Positions 36,901 to 50,458 of a stretch of DNA of 64,000 nt are shown here, one piece after another. The stretch comes from Panonychus citri (lineage: Eukaryota > Arthropoda > Arachnida > Trombidiformes > Tetranychidae): contig NW_026515438.1 of the NCBI RefSeq assembly GCF_014898815.1, positions 620,001 to 684,000 on the forward strand, given 5' to 3'. The notes under the pieces were generated by a model, which ran no database searches, had not been told where the DNA came from, and saw nothing but the letters and a program-made list of their open reading frames with translations. Within the stretch, counting starts at the first letter, position 1; each line of letters begins with the position of its first letter. The position numbers and the translations under genes were made by a program.

Positions 36901-39900
36901 CTTTTTTCCTCTCTCTCTCTCTCTCCACAACTTCAGAGTTTGATTAATGTAAGAATCGTTAATTGTCATGATGAAAAATAATTCAACCAAATTTGGATAA
37001 CAGAAATGATAAAAAAATTCTGCACGAAAATATAATCAGCACATATTACGAATCAGTCTATCACCTTGGTTACTCCAATTAAAGACAATTAACAATTGGA
37101 ATTCAATTAAGATTACTAAGAATAGCAGAAAAAGAGAACAGTAAAAAAGTATATTCTATCGATTCTGATTAGAACTCTTTGTTTTTCTTACTCTTCGAAA
37201 CCCAAAGAATTGTATTAATTACGATAAAAAAAACTATCACTCGATCTTTTGATTGCTCAAGGATCATCACCGAAACTACTGAACAGATTCTTGACAATCT
37301 TAACAAGTATCATGAAGATGAACAAGTAACACTTTCTGTTGAAAATACTTTAATTTCAATTTGAAATCTAATCATGGATTAAATTTGGAAAACAAGTAAA
37401 GATTAAGATTGGAAATCAACTCGAGGAGTGAAAATGTCCTTTGAGTGGATCGGTGACCGAGAATAAGTTAAATCTGATTGGATTGAGATGATGAACTTTT
37501 CCCGATTCTGAAAATTTCCAGTTAATCAGGTGAATCTGATAGCTAAGAGGCTTAGCATTTAACAAGAATCAGTAACTGAATTAATATAAAACTTTTCCAA
37601 CTCAATTTATCCAAAAAAAAGATGATCAAGTAAACTTTTAATATTTTTTTCTTATTCATTTCAACTGATCAAATAGTAGCATCTTCATCAGTTGATAACA
37701 ATTCAATTCAATTTAATGTTTCAAACGTGAGGTGAATCTGAATCACTTGGAATATGTTAAATTGTAACTAATCAATGAAACACAATTAATAATCAACTCC
37801 AGGGTTTATTTATTGTTGGTGATCATGTTCCGTATTTAATAAGCTTCTTAATTTTGTTTCACTTTTTGTCTTTCCATTTCTTGATTGTTACCTTGTTTGT
37901 TTGAATCTGGAGTTAATTTTGTATTCACAATTAACTTTGATTTACTTATTACAATCAAATTTAATCTACTTACAATCATTAGACCAGAGTTACTTTATAA
38001 TTTTAGCTTGAAAGTTAATTGTTGTTAGTTGTTGTCTTTACTTTGACTAAAATAATGATTGTAAAGTTAATTGAAACAATCAATTTATGAGCTATTAATA
38101 AATTGTTGATCTAATTAGAAGATAATTGGAAAAAAAATTGATGGTTAATTGTTGAGGATATTAAAAACTCTTGGAGATGATAATTTTACAATTAAGATTG
38201 AAACTCTAAATACAGATTGTAGACTGTTGATAGAATTGAATTGAATTAGATTATGAGTATAACTTAATCCCTACTGAACTTTTTATCATGAAATTGATGA
38301 AAAGATTTTGGGAATTGAAATCAAGCTCATCATCATGATAGATAATGTATTCATATGAAGATGGCGATATGATGATAAGAGCTTAGGATAAAAAGCTTAA
38401 CAGGGAGAAAGAAAATCATTAAAATAATATCAAGATGAAAATCTTAATCATATGTAAATGTCTTGGAATATCATGATAACTCAGAGATCCATGGAGATAG
38501 AATCCCGAAAATGGAAACAAAAGAATTTGGAAAATTAAAATTCTAAAACAGAGTAATAAAAATTCATGAAGAAAAATTTTCTCACCAAATTCACCATTTA
38601 ATCAGTATAATTGTCACTTTTCAGGGTGAAAATCTGAACAGAGAAAAGTTCATCTAAACTACAGATTGTTATCTCTTTCTATATATTCCTATTCATTGTT
38701 ATTCCTCCATGTTATCATGTTATATTTCATGGCGATTAAACTAGATTTAGGCTTGAATAAATGTCTCAGAACTTTTTTCACCTTCCCTGTAGAAGAAAGT
38801 TATCAAAAAAAAATATTATCACCATGAAAATGGTGATTATCTTGACTGAGATTTTGCTTTGATTTTGGTTGACTAAATGCTTAGAAAATGATTCATGTTG
38901 ATTGTGATAATCAACACGATGATTCAGTTAATCACTTTGACTGGTATTATTATTATCTAATAACAATATTTAACGATAAAAAGATGAAGATAAGTATGTT
39001 CAATGTAACATGTTCTTGACTCGATGATTGTTATCTCTCTCATTTTATTCAAGAGATGATAAAGTTCTGGTAAATATATTTTCACCCTGAAACAATTGCA
39101 TCATGTTATTATTAGTGATAAATAGAAGATGACAAATCATCAATAATGTTCAATAAACAATTGAACCAATTCAATAATAATATTGAAAGTGTATCAGGAA
39201 TTTGTGAGTCCAACAATTTACATGTAACATGTAAATTATATCGGTGATATATTTCATTTTATGATAGAAAATTCTTGTCATTTGATTGAAATAACATGTT
39301 CTTGTAAAAGTAATAATCATTTGTTATGATATTTATATTATTTTCATTTCCATCGCTCCAAGATCAACATGTTCAGATCTGGAAAATTGTTGAATCAATT
39401 GTTGAGTAATTGTAATTAAATTGTCAGAATTTACATCATGGAGATGATTTTATTTTATTCCCTAGATGAAAATTATATTTCTTCCGTTTAACTTTACTAT
39501 TTATCGCATGTAAACACCATAAGTTCATTGATTAAGAACTCAATATATGTTATTTGTTAGGAGATAATTAAGAATATCAAAGTCAAAGTTAATTCAGAAA
39601 ACAAAACATTCCAAAACTTCATAAAGTTCTGAAAAGTTCAGGGAGATTCTGAGGATTCTGATAACCAGGTAACAGATGATATTCAACTTTAACATCGATA
39701 AATTTTGAAAAATTCTCATCATGTTCATCTAACCCGATTTTCTCTCTATTCTGTAACATCATTAATACTACAGATTTTTAGGTTAACTGATTGTTATCGT
39801 AATACATGTATAATATACGAAATTCAGTGAAATGATTGATGAAAAGTTGAGATAAAATGTTTCTCTTTCTTCACCATGGGTATTTGAATTGCTCCCAATG

Positions 39901-42900
39901 AAAGATAATGAATCAGATCTTTCTGAGTTTCTCCCTGTAAGTCAAGAGGATGAACAGGGAGAATATTATAATTTTGTTAACTTGAAAAAGTGAATTATGT
40001 CAAAATTGATAACCTGTAACTTTGAATGATCCATTAAACTTTTCATTTGATTAACTATCATCAACTGATCAACAAGTTAATTTAGTTTAATTATTTTCAA
40101 TAATGTATTAGATACAATCTTCTCATTCACCCTGAAAGTTTTAATATCATTGGAATGTATTTCCATCGACATGAGAGTAGAAAAAGTTAAATATAAATAC
40201 TAATAATGATGAAGATATTAAGATATTATCATGATGAAGTTTCTCCACTGAGCTTTCAGTTATGTATTAATATTCTGAACTTTGAATATGTTAGTGGAAG
40301 AGAAAAAATTTCATGATGAAATTATTTAAAATGTTTATTTTGCTCATCAAATGATGATGATAATTTGAAATGAACTGTCAAAATTTATCGTATACAATTC
40401 AGTCTGAATTAAATTAACACTCATGTTGGATATTCAATGTTTGTCTTGCTGCATGACCCTAATTCATCACATGTGTAACTATTAATGGTGAATGTGAACC
40501 TTTAATTACAACTGAAATTAATCACCCAGATCATCAGGATATTATATGAAATCAGATTAGATCATGATAATGATAAATAATCTGAGAACATTTTTTCACA
40601 ATGAATTCAACTATTTCCTAAAGGTATTGCTAGAACCCAAATGAAAATATCTTTCAATCCCGATAACTATCTAGGGTCTTAAATGGATGTCAATTCATCA
40701 TGAAATACATCATGACTAAGATGGAGGTGAAAATGCTCATTGTGTCAACATACTCACAAAAAATGACCTTGTTTTTCATCCTTATCAGGGTAATATTGAC
40801 AGATTTGGAACTTTTTTGTCTTCTTTTTTCCTTATCTCTCGTTATTAGTTTTGCTTGGAAGGTGAAAGTAGATATCGGATAATATTTGAAGATGCATACA
40901 ATGCTAAGTCAAAAAGTTCCGAGTGTTCTAAAGCAATTTAATACATCGCATTCCAAATACAACTTTTTTCTTTCATGATTACAAGATTATTTGTAAGATA
41001 AGAGATCAGTAGATTTTCACATTTGATTAAAATTGGCTTTAATTATCAATATTTCTCTATACTAATTAGTATTAATAGTTAAGAAAAAGATGACTCTAGA
41101 TAAAGTTGAGTTCTGGATCACGGGTTTTAGGATCACGGGTTTCTGGATCAAATTTTTTCAGATATTTTTGACAAAAAAATCAAAATTTTATAACAATGGT
41201 ATAAAAGAAGATTATCTCATTCGATACGGTGATCTCCATGAAACATCACATTATTTTACAAACCACCATTTTCATAATCAGTAATTTTACTACTAATATT
41301 CCGTATGGATTGAAAAAGTTAAATCTCAACCCTCGTCGGTGGTACATTCAATTGTTTTGTGTGGAAAATGTTCAATCTCGACCCTCAGTGATGGTAACAT
41401 TTACACTTTTGGCCCGAAAAGTTTCGAACAAAACGATACTGCGAGTGCAAGATTCGTTGAAAGAATCGAAACACTATAAATAGAGATGTTCAAGTGAATA
41501 AAAATTCATTTGTTATTTGAACTTTGAAGATTAACCATCAAAAGAGGCTGTTTAATACGGAGAATACATGAAATCTTTAATGGTCCAATCATCTTAAAAA
41601 TTTCTAAAAATAGAAAATGCAATAGATTTCAAGTTTTTTTCCATACTTTCAGACGTTTTATGTATCAATCCGGTTCTATGAGCCAAAAGATTGATCTAGT
41701 AATGGCTGCCATGGAGAAAGTTCCTAAGAATGTTCCTTCATTACGTTTGAATACCCAGGGAGAGCCAATAATTATAAAGAAACGATTGTCGGATCTGATA
41801 GCAGTAAAATCGCTAATTATGAATAGCTAGCAAAAGCTATTTTTGATTAAACTATTCTCCTTTTTTAATTTTCGTGCCAAAAAAATCAGAATAATCTATT
41901 GTAGAACTCTCAACTTTATCCAGAGCCATCTTTTGTTTAACTACTCATATTCTTATTATTATACTCTAGATTGTGAAGATCATTTTGCTAATTTCCTCAA
42001 TGCCAACCCTTTGCAGTTCAATTATAGAAAGTTGTATGGTTGAATAAAAAAAACTCGCATATTTCCAACAAAGTATTCGACGGGACTGGAGTTGGTTGTG
42101 AAAACTACTGGAATAGACATTTCATCTTCAATGCTTTATCATTTTCTCAAAGAGCGATATCTCGAGTTATAAATAGTAAGTAAAAACATTTTGACAATGT
42201 GTGTCCTTCATTAACAAACTGAAATTTCCCAAAGACTATTTCAATCATTGTGACTAATGATTTTTTTTTGTTCAGCCGAAGTATCTAATTGGTATACCAA
42301 ATTATCTTGCTCATTGTTATCTCATTCCTGTTTTTATATCTCTTTTCACAACGCGGTTTCTCGTTATAGAACTTTTCAAAGGTTTTGTTATTTAACCAAT
42401 GGCCATCGAAATGGGAGATATCGTATATTGGAAATCATTCTTTCCGTAATCAGTTTGGAAATTTAAGCTGAGAATCTAATTTTATTTTTATACTACAAAT
42501 GAATTGGAAACAACCATAGTAGAAAAACTAATCAATTAATCATTGAAGATTTTATCGTTAGCGATTTAAATCCAATCCTCTTGGTGAATGTTAGATTATT
42601 GTATCTCCTCTTTTGATTGTATTGATTTTTGCGAAATTGTTTCATCGTTTTGGCTCTGAAACTAAGTCAACAATTAATGGCTGAAATTCAGATTTATTAT
42701 ATAAATTAATTAGTTAACTGATTTTAACGATAGAAAAACAATTAATAATTTAGAATTACACACGAATTGAAACAAGTTAAAACTTTTCCTAAGCAATGCT
42801 GATTGAATGAGCTCTCAATTGAGATACACTTTAAATTTGTTTTGATTCTACATAAAAAAAATAAAAACAATTTAGGATGCAATTGCAATTAACTGGATTG

Positions 42901-45900
42901 ATGATTATTCGTGAAAGTAAATAGAAAACTTTTCATTCCATTAACTCAATTAAACTTGATTGCAATCAAATGATTATTATTCAACTGGAATCAATAATAA
43001 GAATCAAATTGAACATCAGATTTGCTTGAGAAAAAAAGTCGCAAATTAGAATCATAAGTTAAGATTAAGATGAAAAGATGATAATGATTATAAGGTATTC
43101 AGAATACTGAATGGAAGATGATGAAATTCGCCGAGACTTCTCATGGGAAATTAGCCTAATTCCAAGTTGGTCAAGAAAAGAAATCTAATAAATGATGAGA
43201 CAGAAAAAAATAAGAAAATTTGTCGTTTAATATAAAACCATAATCACGATTTCCTCGGTGATTTTGACCATAACAAATACTGAATCAACAATAAACGATT
43301 CGTAGCACCAAGAGAAGTGATCATATCCATTCCAATACAGTAAATAATCAAGCAACGTATAAGTTTCATTAGAAATTGAAAGATCTATTTCATTTGAATG
43401 AAATGCTATAAAAAAATTCATACAAAATATAACATGACATTAAATTATAATCAAAAGTCAACTGTAATCATGTCTTGATTAAAGTTAATCATCTCGATTG
43501 AGAGTAAAAACTTTTGACTTTTCAATAATCTGATTTCAATTGAAGTTCAAGAGATGGAAATACAATCCATATGATTTAATAATATTTCTCAATTTCAATT
43601 TGCATTATGATGATAATGATGATCATCATCATGATGATCATGTTGATGAAAAGTTATATTTATAATAAAAAATAGGAAACGATGACGAAAACAGGAAGAC
43701 AAGTTAACAACTTTACTACCTTAAAGTTAGTCAGTTAATGATAATCATTATGAAAGTATAATAATAATAGATCAATATTAAGCCAACATTGTGTTCAGAA
43801 TATTTCATGAATCGATGAGTTGGTTTGGTGAGTTGAACTTTTTTCTGTCAATATACTAGCTAAGGTGATCATCACCACCATCTCTTCATGAGGATGAAAA
43901 AATTGATGAGAAATTAAACTAATCATCATTATTGTTATGACGATGTTTAGTTCATTGCAATTTACTAATTCCTTGTTCCCTTTCACTAACCATCAAAGTT
44001 TAATAATAAGTATATTTAATTAAAATCATCTTTTGGCTTTTTTGATTAGCTTTTTACCCTTTCATGGTGATGAAAGTTTCTGGCTTATGATCTTAAAGGG
44101 TTTCAATGAACTTTTCCCTCCCATTTACCTCAGTCCTCTTATTGTGGTGAGTATTATCATGGTGGATATTTATCATCATCATCATCATCATGTAGTGTTA
44201 TTAGTCAACATCATCTACACTTGACATAATTTCATCTTCCGTATATTTAATATCTTAATCACTTCATCAGTTGCTCCTTCTTTTATAATTTTTTTCTTCT
44301 TCCTATTCAACAATTAATACGATAAAAAGCTTGATTATCATGATAATTATAATAACAATCAGAGGTTCTTTCTGTTCATTAAATCATTTTAATCACTTCA
44401 ATAAATCAATTAATTCATCCGCTAATTACAATATTGTTTGCCTAACATTTTATCATTCAAATGAGATTAACTTTTGATAATATACAGTTAACTAGTATGG
44501 AGAGTTATCGAAACCCAAATGTGACCTCCGTCAAATCCAAGTGAACAAGCTCATTGAATCGGTGGGTAATTATTAAAAAATCTTCGAAAGCTTGGAATGC
44601 CCTTATCTGAGATAGAAATTGACCTTGATAAAAGTATGGAGGTCAACTTATATGAGGTTCAGATTCTCATCAATATCAACGGACACACACTTGAGCACCA
44701 ATCTGAATATGAATGATTTGATTTTTAGAACTCATTAATAAGGTCAATGGTATTCTAATTAATTCCTTTGACTGATGGATTTCAAATTTTGGGTTGACAA
44801 TTAGCAGTTTGATCCTAAATGATATTTTTGCTGTATACACATACTAGTATATGAATGTTGATTAATTGTTATCGAAAGTGGAAATTTACTTAAAATTTAG
44901 GTAAATGAATTAAGTTTAACCCGAAACGATGAAAAATGAATCGAATCAGGTCTCTGAACATCCCATGAATATCATGTTGAGTAAATGAATATTATCAGTA
45001 ACTATTAGCATTAAGAATTCTAGATTCGTTCATATAACATTGGGAACATTAATATTAATATATGATTATTATTATGTTCGGTTTGCTTGGAGTAACTTAA
45101 GATTCATCAACTCTTCATGGAGATGATAAGCAAGATGATAACCCAGTTAATGGACTATCTATGTCATTATGATTACATTTATCATGTAGATGACAGGTAA
45201 ATGTTAATTTCAGATGATCATGAAAAACGAGCAAATTTTCATAAACTTCATGATGATTTAGATTCTAAATTGCATTTGAAAAAGATTTCAAAATTTACAA
45301 ATTGCAATTCTGATTAAATGAATTATTTAAAAAAACGATTGATTTTTATTAAACATCATTATCAATGTAATTTAATTACAAATTTGGGATACTAATCATT
45401 ATAAATGAATAATGAGTTTTAACTTAGCTGAATTTTTTGTTATTATTATGATTTGATTAGCTGTTGATAGTTAATGTTGATTGTTGATTGTTTACCAAAA
45501 TGGTTAACTAAGTAAAATCTTACCTGTCAAACTTATTCACGATTAATTATTGATCAAAATTGACGATTTTGCAAGAAAATTTTGTTCAACTTTTTTTCCT
45601 CCAAGTTGATCATTTTTGTTTTCGCTAAACTCATCATGCTCTCTGAATTCTGATGATGAAACTTTTGTTGTGATAACTTTTCTGAGCCTGATATTTATAT
45701 ACATTATATTTGAAATTCCTCATGGGATCATGATGATAATGATGATGGAAGAGAAAGGACAAAAAGTTCTATGAATATTTTTTTCTTCTTATACTTTGAT
45801 TGACTATCTGACAACATCCAAGAGGAAAATGTGATGATAATAGTATTTTAAGACTTATCAGATTGGGAATTAGACAAAAAAAGATGAGAAATGGTGATAA

Positions 45901-48031
45901 TCTGAATAGATTAATGTTCAATGGATAAAGAAACTCAGATTAATTCAGTTAATTAGCTGAGTTATATAAAGAAAACTATTGAAATTAAAGTAAATTTTTA
46001 TTTCTCAATTGAATTCAATCAAAATTTACTCTTTTTAAATTAATTTCTATTGAGATATATATATCATGCTGTTCATTGAATTACTCATGAAACTTATCAT
46101 GACTGACAACGTGATCCTGATAATATATTTTATTGATTGAGTGAGAAAACTTTTTGCTGATTTTGTTAATCAAATGAATTTGAAGACAATAATGATAACC
46201 ATTTAAACTGTTGGAAAGAAAATTTTGTTTCTTCTCATTTTTATTGTTTGAATTTCAATTGAATTTAAATCTACCCTGAGGCCATTGAATAACCACTTAT
46301 CCTAAATGGCAAAACTGAAAATTGAATAAGGTTGAAATTTTTTAGAATCAAATTATCACTCAATTGGTGAAAAGGTTAAATCAATTGATTCGGAAGAGGT
46401 TAAGTGATGAAATTAAATCTAAACAAGTTGACAAGCTGAATTGCTATTGATTATAATAACAATAACTTGACGATAATCAGTAAACATGAATGGTCAAGAT
46501 GTGAGGATGCTGTTTAATGGTCAAATCATTTGTAATCAAGCTGAAGCAAAGTTCAAATAATGAATGAAACTTGAAAATTGAACAATCGTCAAGTTGTAAA
46601 GATGATGAAAAAAAAGACTCATGAAATTCAGGGTAAACTGAAACGTGACTTAAATAACATGAATGGTAAATAACATTGACCCTGTATTTCAATTATCATT
46701 CAATTGTTAACATTATCATAATCATTGTGAAAACGATAACAATTTAAATTGTTTGTAAAAATTTTCCATTCATTTAAAGATAAACAAAACTCTTGACCAT
46801 TATCAAAGTTCATTGAGAAAAGTATAACAATCAATTGATATTCAATGATAACAATCAGACAAAAAAGTTATCCAATAAGTTATTATAATAGTTAACAAAT
46901 TGTTCAATAATAATAATAATTTATTCAACTTTTTGTTTACAATATTGTTTTCATCAGTATCATCATGATGATGTAATAATATTGATCATTATTTTTGAAT
47001 TAAGAAAGTTGAAAACTGATTTGAATTCAATTGAATCGGATGAATAATTTTCACTCCCAGTGAGTAAATTGAGCAGATTCATTAATATGAATGATTTGAG
47101 ATGCTCTTAATTCAACAAATCAATTAAACTAAACATGCAAATAACGTTTTAATTAATTAAAACTAATGAAATGTGAAGTGTATTAGTGCTGGTTAATTAA
47201 CAAACAATTATGACAATGTAATTAATTGTATAACCAATTTAAAGTTAAATAGACTGAATTTAACTGGGAAAATAAAAAATAAATATTTTCTTTCACTTCC
47301 TCACAATTTTCATCATCGTTTTACAAAAATAAAAAGTTAATTAACTTTAATTTAGTTTAAATTGTTTTATTATTATTATTATTTTTCTACCATCAAGTTA
47401 TCCTTCAAGGTAATTGTGAACAATTTAATATGATGATGATGCTAATGATTAGATGGAGATAATTTACTCAAAGAGTGATAAGTAAATGTTTCATTATCTT
47501 AATCTCCTGTGATGTTGATACATTTTCAAATCTCTCAAGATTAAGATAAAGTAACAAACAATTACCTGTATAAATGATATTAATCTCAGGTAAGTAACTA
47601 TCACACATAGTTGATGATGAAACAATCCTTCAGTTGATAAGTTTAATTATTCACAGGGAATTATTATCATTCCTATTAGTTGCTCTGTCTAAATACTGTT
47701 ATTCATTGTTATCATTTTCTCATTCCCCATGAGGCTGAACAATTTATCCGATATTCAGATTGATTTATCAGCGAGATTTAATCAGTAACCTTATTTAAAA
47801 TGTAACAGAAATAGATACATTGAAATTCATTCATCATCATGCTAATTGTAATGATGAATCTGATATTCAAAGGTTAGTATTTTAATCTGAATGCTACAAA
47901 CAATTAAACTGTTGATGCCAAAGGTAAATATTGGATTACAATTTGATCATGTTGATCAACTTTTCTTACACAATTGATTTGATTGGGAATTTTTTTTCCA
48001 TCTCTTTGAATTTTTCACCCTTAATCTAAAT

Positions 48032-48093
<62 letters not shown>

Positions 48094-50458
48094 TGAATCT
48101 TCACCATGAAATTCATTCACTTGAGGCAAAATCATCAATTCAACAGATGAAGATAAACTGATTCTCCCATTGAACTACCAACAAGTACGAATTGAATATC
48201 GATCTGAAAAGGTTCGTTAATAATGCAAATAAGAATTAATTTGATCATGGAATCGATTTTTAATTATCATCTTAACTATTATCTTCTATCTTCTTAATTC
48301 ATTCAGTTTACACTCTGTTCAATGCTCTTTCAGGGTTGGTGATATCTTCCATCGGTAATTCACAAATAACAACAACAACAACGTGAAAATTTTACATCAA
48401 TAATTATCTTCATTATAATCAACTATTAATAAATTAACATGATAATATTAATCATTTACATTGACACGTTTCAAAAGTTTATTGTTATCATCTTATTAAT
48501 GTATTTTTAATGCTTCATGTTATTTTTTTTGCTTCACCCTGTTGCTTCATTGAGCCAGAGTAAGATTCTGGGTGAACTGAACAAAGACAACAATCAGTTG
48601 ACAATTAAGGTGATCAGTTGATAATAATAACGAGAAATGGCTTCAAGTTTCTCAATGATAATAATAAATAAAACCAACTACACATTAAGAATCTTATTCA
48701 TGGTAAATTCAACGAGAAAATTATTCATAATATCGATTGTTACCATTTTTTTCTCATTCTCTCTCACTCTTTATTTCTTTCTAATCTAAAGGCCTGAATA
48801 GTAACTGAATTTCCAAATGGAAATTTAGAGATTTTTTTCTCCACCATGGTTACATTGAGTATCTCAAATACTTTGATACTTCTCATTTCTACCTGAGTAT
48901 TATCATTGCCTTGGGGTCAGGTTGAAATGTTAATAAATGGTAATGAAAGTTAATACAATCGTTTTCCTGTGAAAGATTTTCCATCTTACAATCAAGTTAA
49001 TCATCGGAAGGCAAATACAGTAAAACAATCGTCACTGTATCAACACCACCAAAAAAGTTCCGTTTGGTTTCATTCTGTTGTAATATATTTCCTATTATTT
49101 GTCCCCTGTAACTATTATCATGAAACCGAATCAGTTGATTCCTGGTTTTTTTTCTGGTATCAAACTGATTGGTTGATAATAATTGACTCTTCAAACTATA
49201 AGAACTTGTTTTGGTTTTGAAAACATTAACATCAATTCACTTGAGAATCATTGGTTACAATGAGGAAAAGAAAAAAAAATTATTTCTTCTTCTTTCGAAC
49301 TGAATTTGTTCAAAATTCTGTTCGAAACTTTTTTTTCTCAATGGTTTCCCTGTTTTCTTTTTCTTTATCGACTTTTTCCCTTCCCATGTATTATCATGAA
49401 TCATTTTCTTTCACAACAAGTTCCTGTTGAAATCTATTCACTCAAAGTTTTCCATGTGTCGATTAAAAGTTTATATTAGAATTTTTTTTCTCTTCTTGTT
49501 TTCCTTTTTCTCATAAAAATTGAAACCTTATTCATGGTGTTGTTCAGTTTTCACCATTGAATCAGATAGAATGTTGTACTTTTTTTTTCAATAATTTACA
49601 TGAATTGTTTATCATCTAAGAATCAACATCATCTCTTGACTTAGATAATGTTATCTTAAGAGTCATGAGTACAATGAACAATTTCAACACATACTCAGGG
49701 TTTCAATGAATAGACTCATGAGTTAAATGACTTCGATGTTTTTTTCTCTCTCTCATCAGCTTTTCATATGTTCACAAATCACGAAGTTTTTTTTTCTTCT
49801 GTTGTACAAACAACAATTCGAGTATCATGTTAGAACAGTTCTTTTTTTTTATTTCTATATAAATCATGATGGAAAATTAGAACTGGTCAGTTTGATAAAT
49901 TCGATGGAATTGGTCATTCATCTGTTTAATCTCTTCTTTTGAGGATGGATTAAGATTCTTTGGATATGATTTATAGCTTTTCTCTTCTTTTTTCTTCTTC
50001 ATGGGGAAAGATTAATTCCCTACCTGTCGAATTGATGTAAATTCAGAGCTCATTCAATGATTGAATTCGATATAACTACGACTTCTAATCTGATGATAAT
50101 CGAAATAAAGAATTGGATTAATAAAGTTTCGAAATTTTCTCTTTTCAGATAATCATTTGATTCGACAGAATGTATTCCGAATTGATCAGTTTTATAACTG
50201 ATGTAAGTTGATTTCTATTTCTAATTTAAAAAGATTGATTTTGAAAACTGATTTAATTGTAATTCTGATTTTAGTTTGGTTTCTTTGCGCTTCTTATTTT
50301 GAATCATTTTTCGGATTAGGTTGAATGTTAATTGTTCACCAAATGTAATTGATTGAGAATTAATTTCTTACCTGAGGATTGGGTAGGAAACTAAACACAT
50401 CGATTGGTGTTGGAAGTGGATGACGAGCTGGAAGATCAGTAATCACATAATGATACAT
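23900..50458 (-). CDS. Rbfox1: RNA-binding splicing regulator Rbfox (A2bp1/Fox-1), 7 coding exons
   Basis: RBFOX proteins bind (U)GCAUG and regulate alternative splicing. Minus-strand exons: 50372-50458, 27262-27957, 26089-26304, 24905-24958, 24409-24501, 24066-24209, 23900-23944. Every exon is a multiple of three, every boundary is GT-AG, and the product is 444 residues. Exon 1 encodes MYHYVITDLPARHPLPTP. Exon 2 is a low-complexity segment with His and Asn runs. Exons 3-5 form the RRM (about residues 312-385) with RNP2 LHVSNIPF, FRFRDPDLRQLFG, VEIIFNERGSK and RNP1 GFGFVTF, ending VEGRKIE. Exon 6 opens with VNNARARN. Exon 7 ends SLFRGAYNRFAPY, matching the conserved RBFOX C-terminus. The usual Ala/Tyr-rich middle of the C-terminal domain is very short. 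Exon 1 is joined to exon 2 by inference across a 22.4-kb intron; extra or alternative exons inside it are possible. Exons 2-7 are very secure. Confidence 0.88.
24277..24330. repeat. (GA)n microsatellite in Rbfox intron
   Basis: About 27 GA units within the 199-bp intron between the exons at 24409-24501 and 24066-24209. On the transcribed minus strand it reads as (TC)n, a long pyrimidine tract 67 bases or more upstream of the 3' splice site. Confidence 0.95.
33344..33389. repeat. (GA)n microsatellite
   Basis: About 23 uninterrupted GA units within the Rbfox giant intron. Confidence 0.95.
33905..33943. repeat. (TC)n microsatellite
   Basis: About 19 TC units in the giant intron, only about 515 bp from the (GA)n run at 33344-33389 and in the opposite sense, so the two could pair as a large hairpin in the transcript. 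Confidence 0.95.
41090..42466 (+). pseudogene. Coding-like relic inside the Rbfox intron, possibly a decayed mobile element
   Basis: The island has fewer simple repeats and more mixed codons than its surroundings. It holds a tandem GGATCACGGGTTT repeat (41112-41150), a pair of imperfect direct repeats about 52 bp apart (41322-41348 and 41374-41402), and a TATAAATAG box (near 41475-41483) followed about 200 bp later by a 50-residue frame (41678-41830, MSQKIDLVMAAMEKVPKN). It also has two frame-compatible segments, 42028-42175 and 42276-42466, joined by a GTAAGT donor and a T-rich CAG acceptor to give 112 open codons. Frames are broken between segments. The promoter-like box plus direct repeats recall a degraded LTR, but no retrotransposon domain is recognised. 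It could also be a dead host gene. Confidence 0.35.
44500..44716 (+). pseudogene. Short coding-like fragment, unknown
   Basis: A 39-residue frame at 44597-44716 (MPLSEIEIDLDKSMEVNLYE) is preceded by a second stretch in another frame (about 44526-44575, LRQIQVNKLIESVGNY) that ends at a stop. The amino-acid mix looks protein-like, unlike the surrounding intron DNA. No family recognised; it may be debris of a gene or mobile element. Confidence 0.25.
48035..48088. repeat. (TC)n microsatellite
   Basis: About 27 TC units in the giant Rbfox intron, the longest of the pyrimidine runs in the window together with the (GA)27 at 24277. Confidence 0.95.

Larger units (their letters stand above)
27958..50371 (-). 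other. Giant first intron of Rbfox (about 22.4 kb)
   Basis: The stretch starts with GTAAG (minus, from 50371) and ends with TTATTATTAG before 27957. It holds no convincing complete gene. It is rich in ATCATGAT, TGATAA and GATGATG words and in long (GA/TC)n tracts. Two coding-like relics lie within it (about 41090-42466 and 44500-44716). Short alternative exons cannot be excluded by eye. Confidence 0.7.

Noticed and set aside
43608..43646. Palindromic ATGATGATCATCATCATGATGATCAT run
   Set aside because: A simple-sequence consequence of GAT/ATC repeats in this intron rather than a distinct regulatory dyad.
48969..49220. 83-codon plus frame and overlapping 65-codon minus frame
   Set aside because: No coding-like composition, no splice context, inside the giant intron; overlapping open frames on both strands look like chance.
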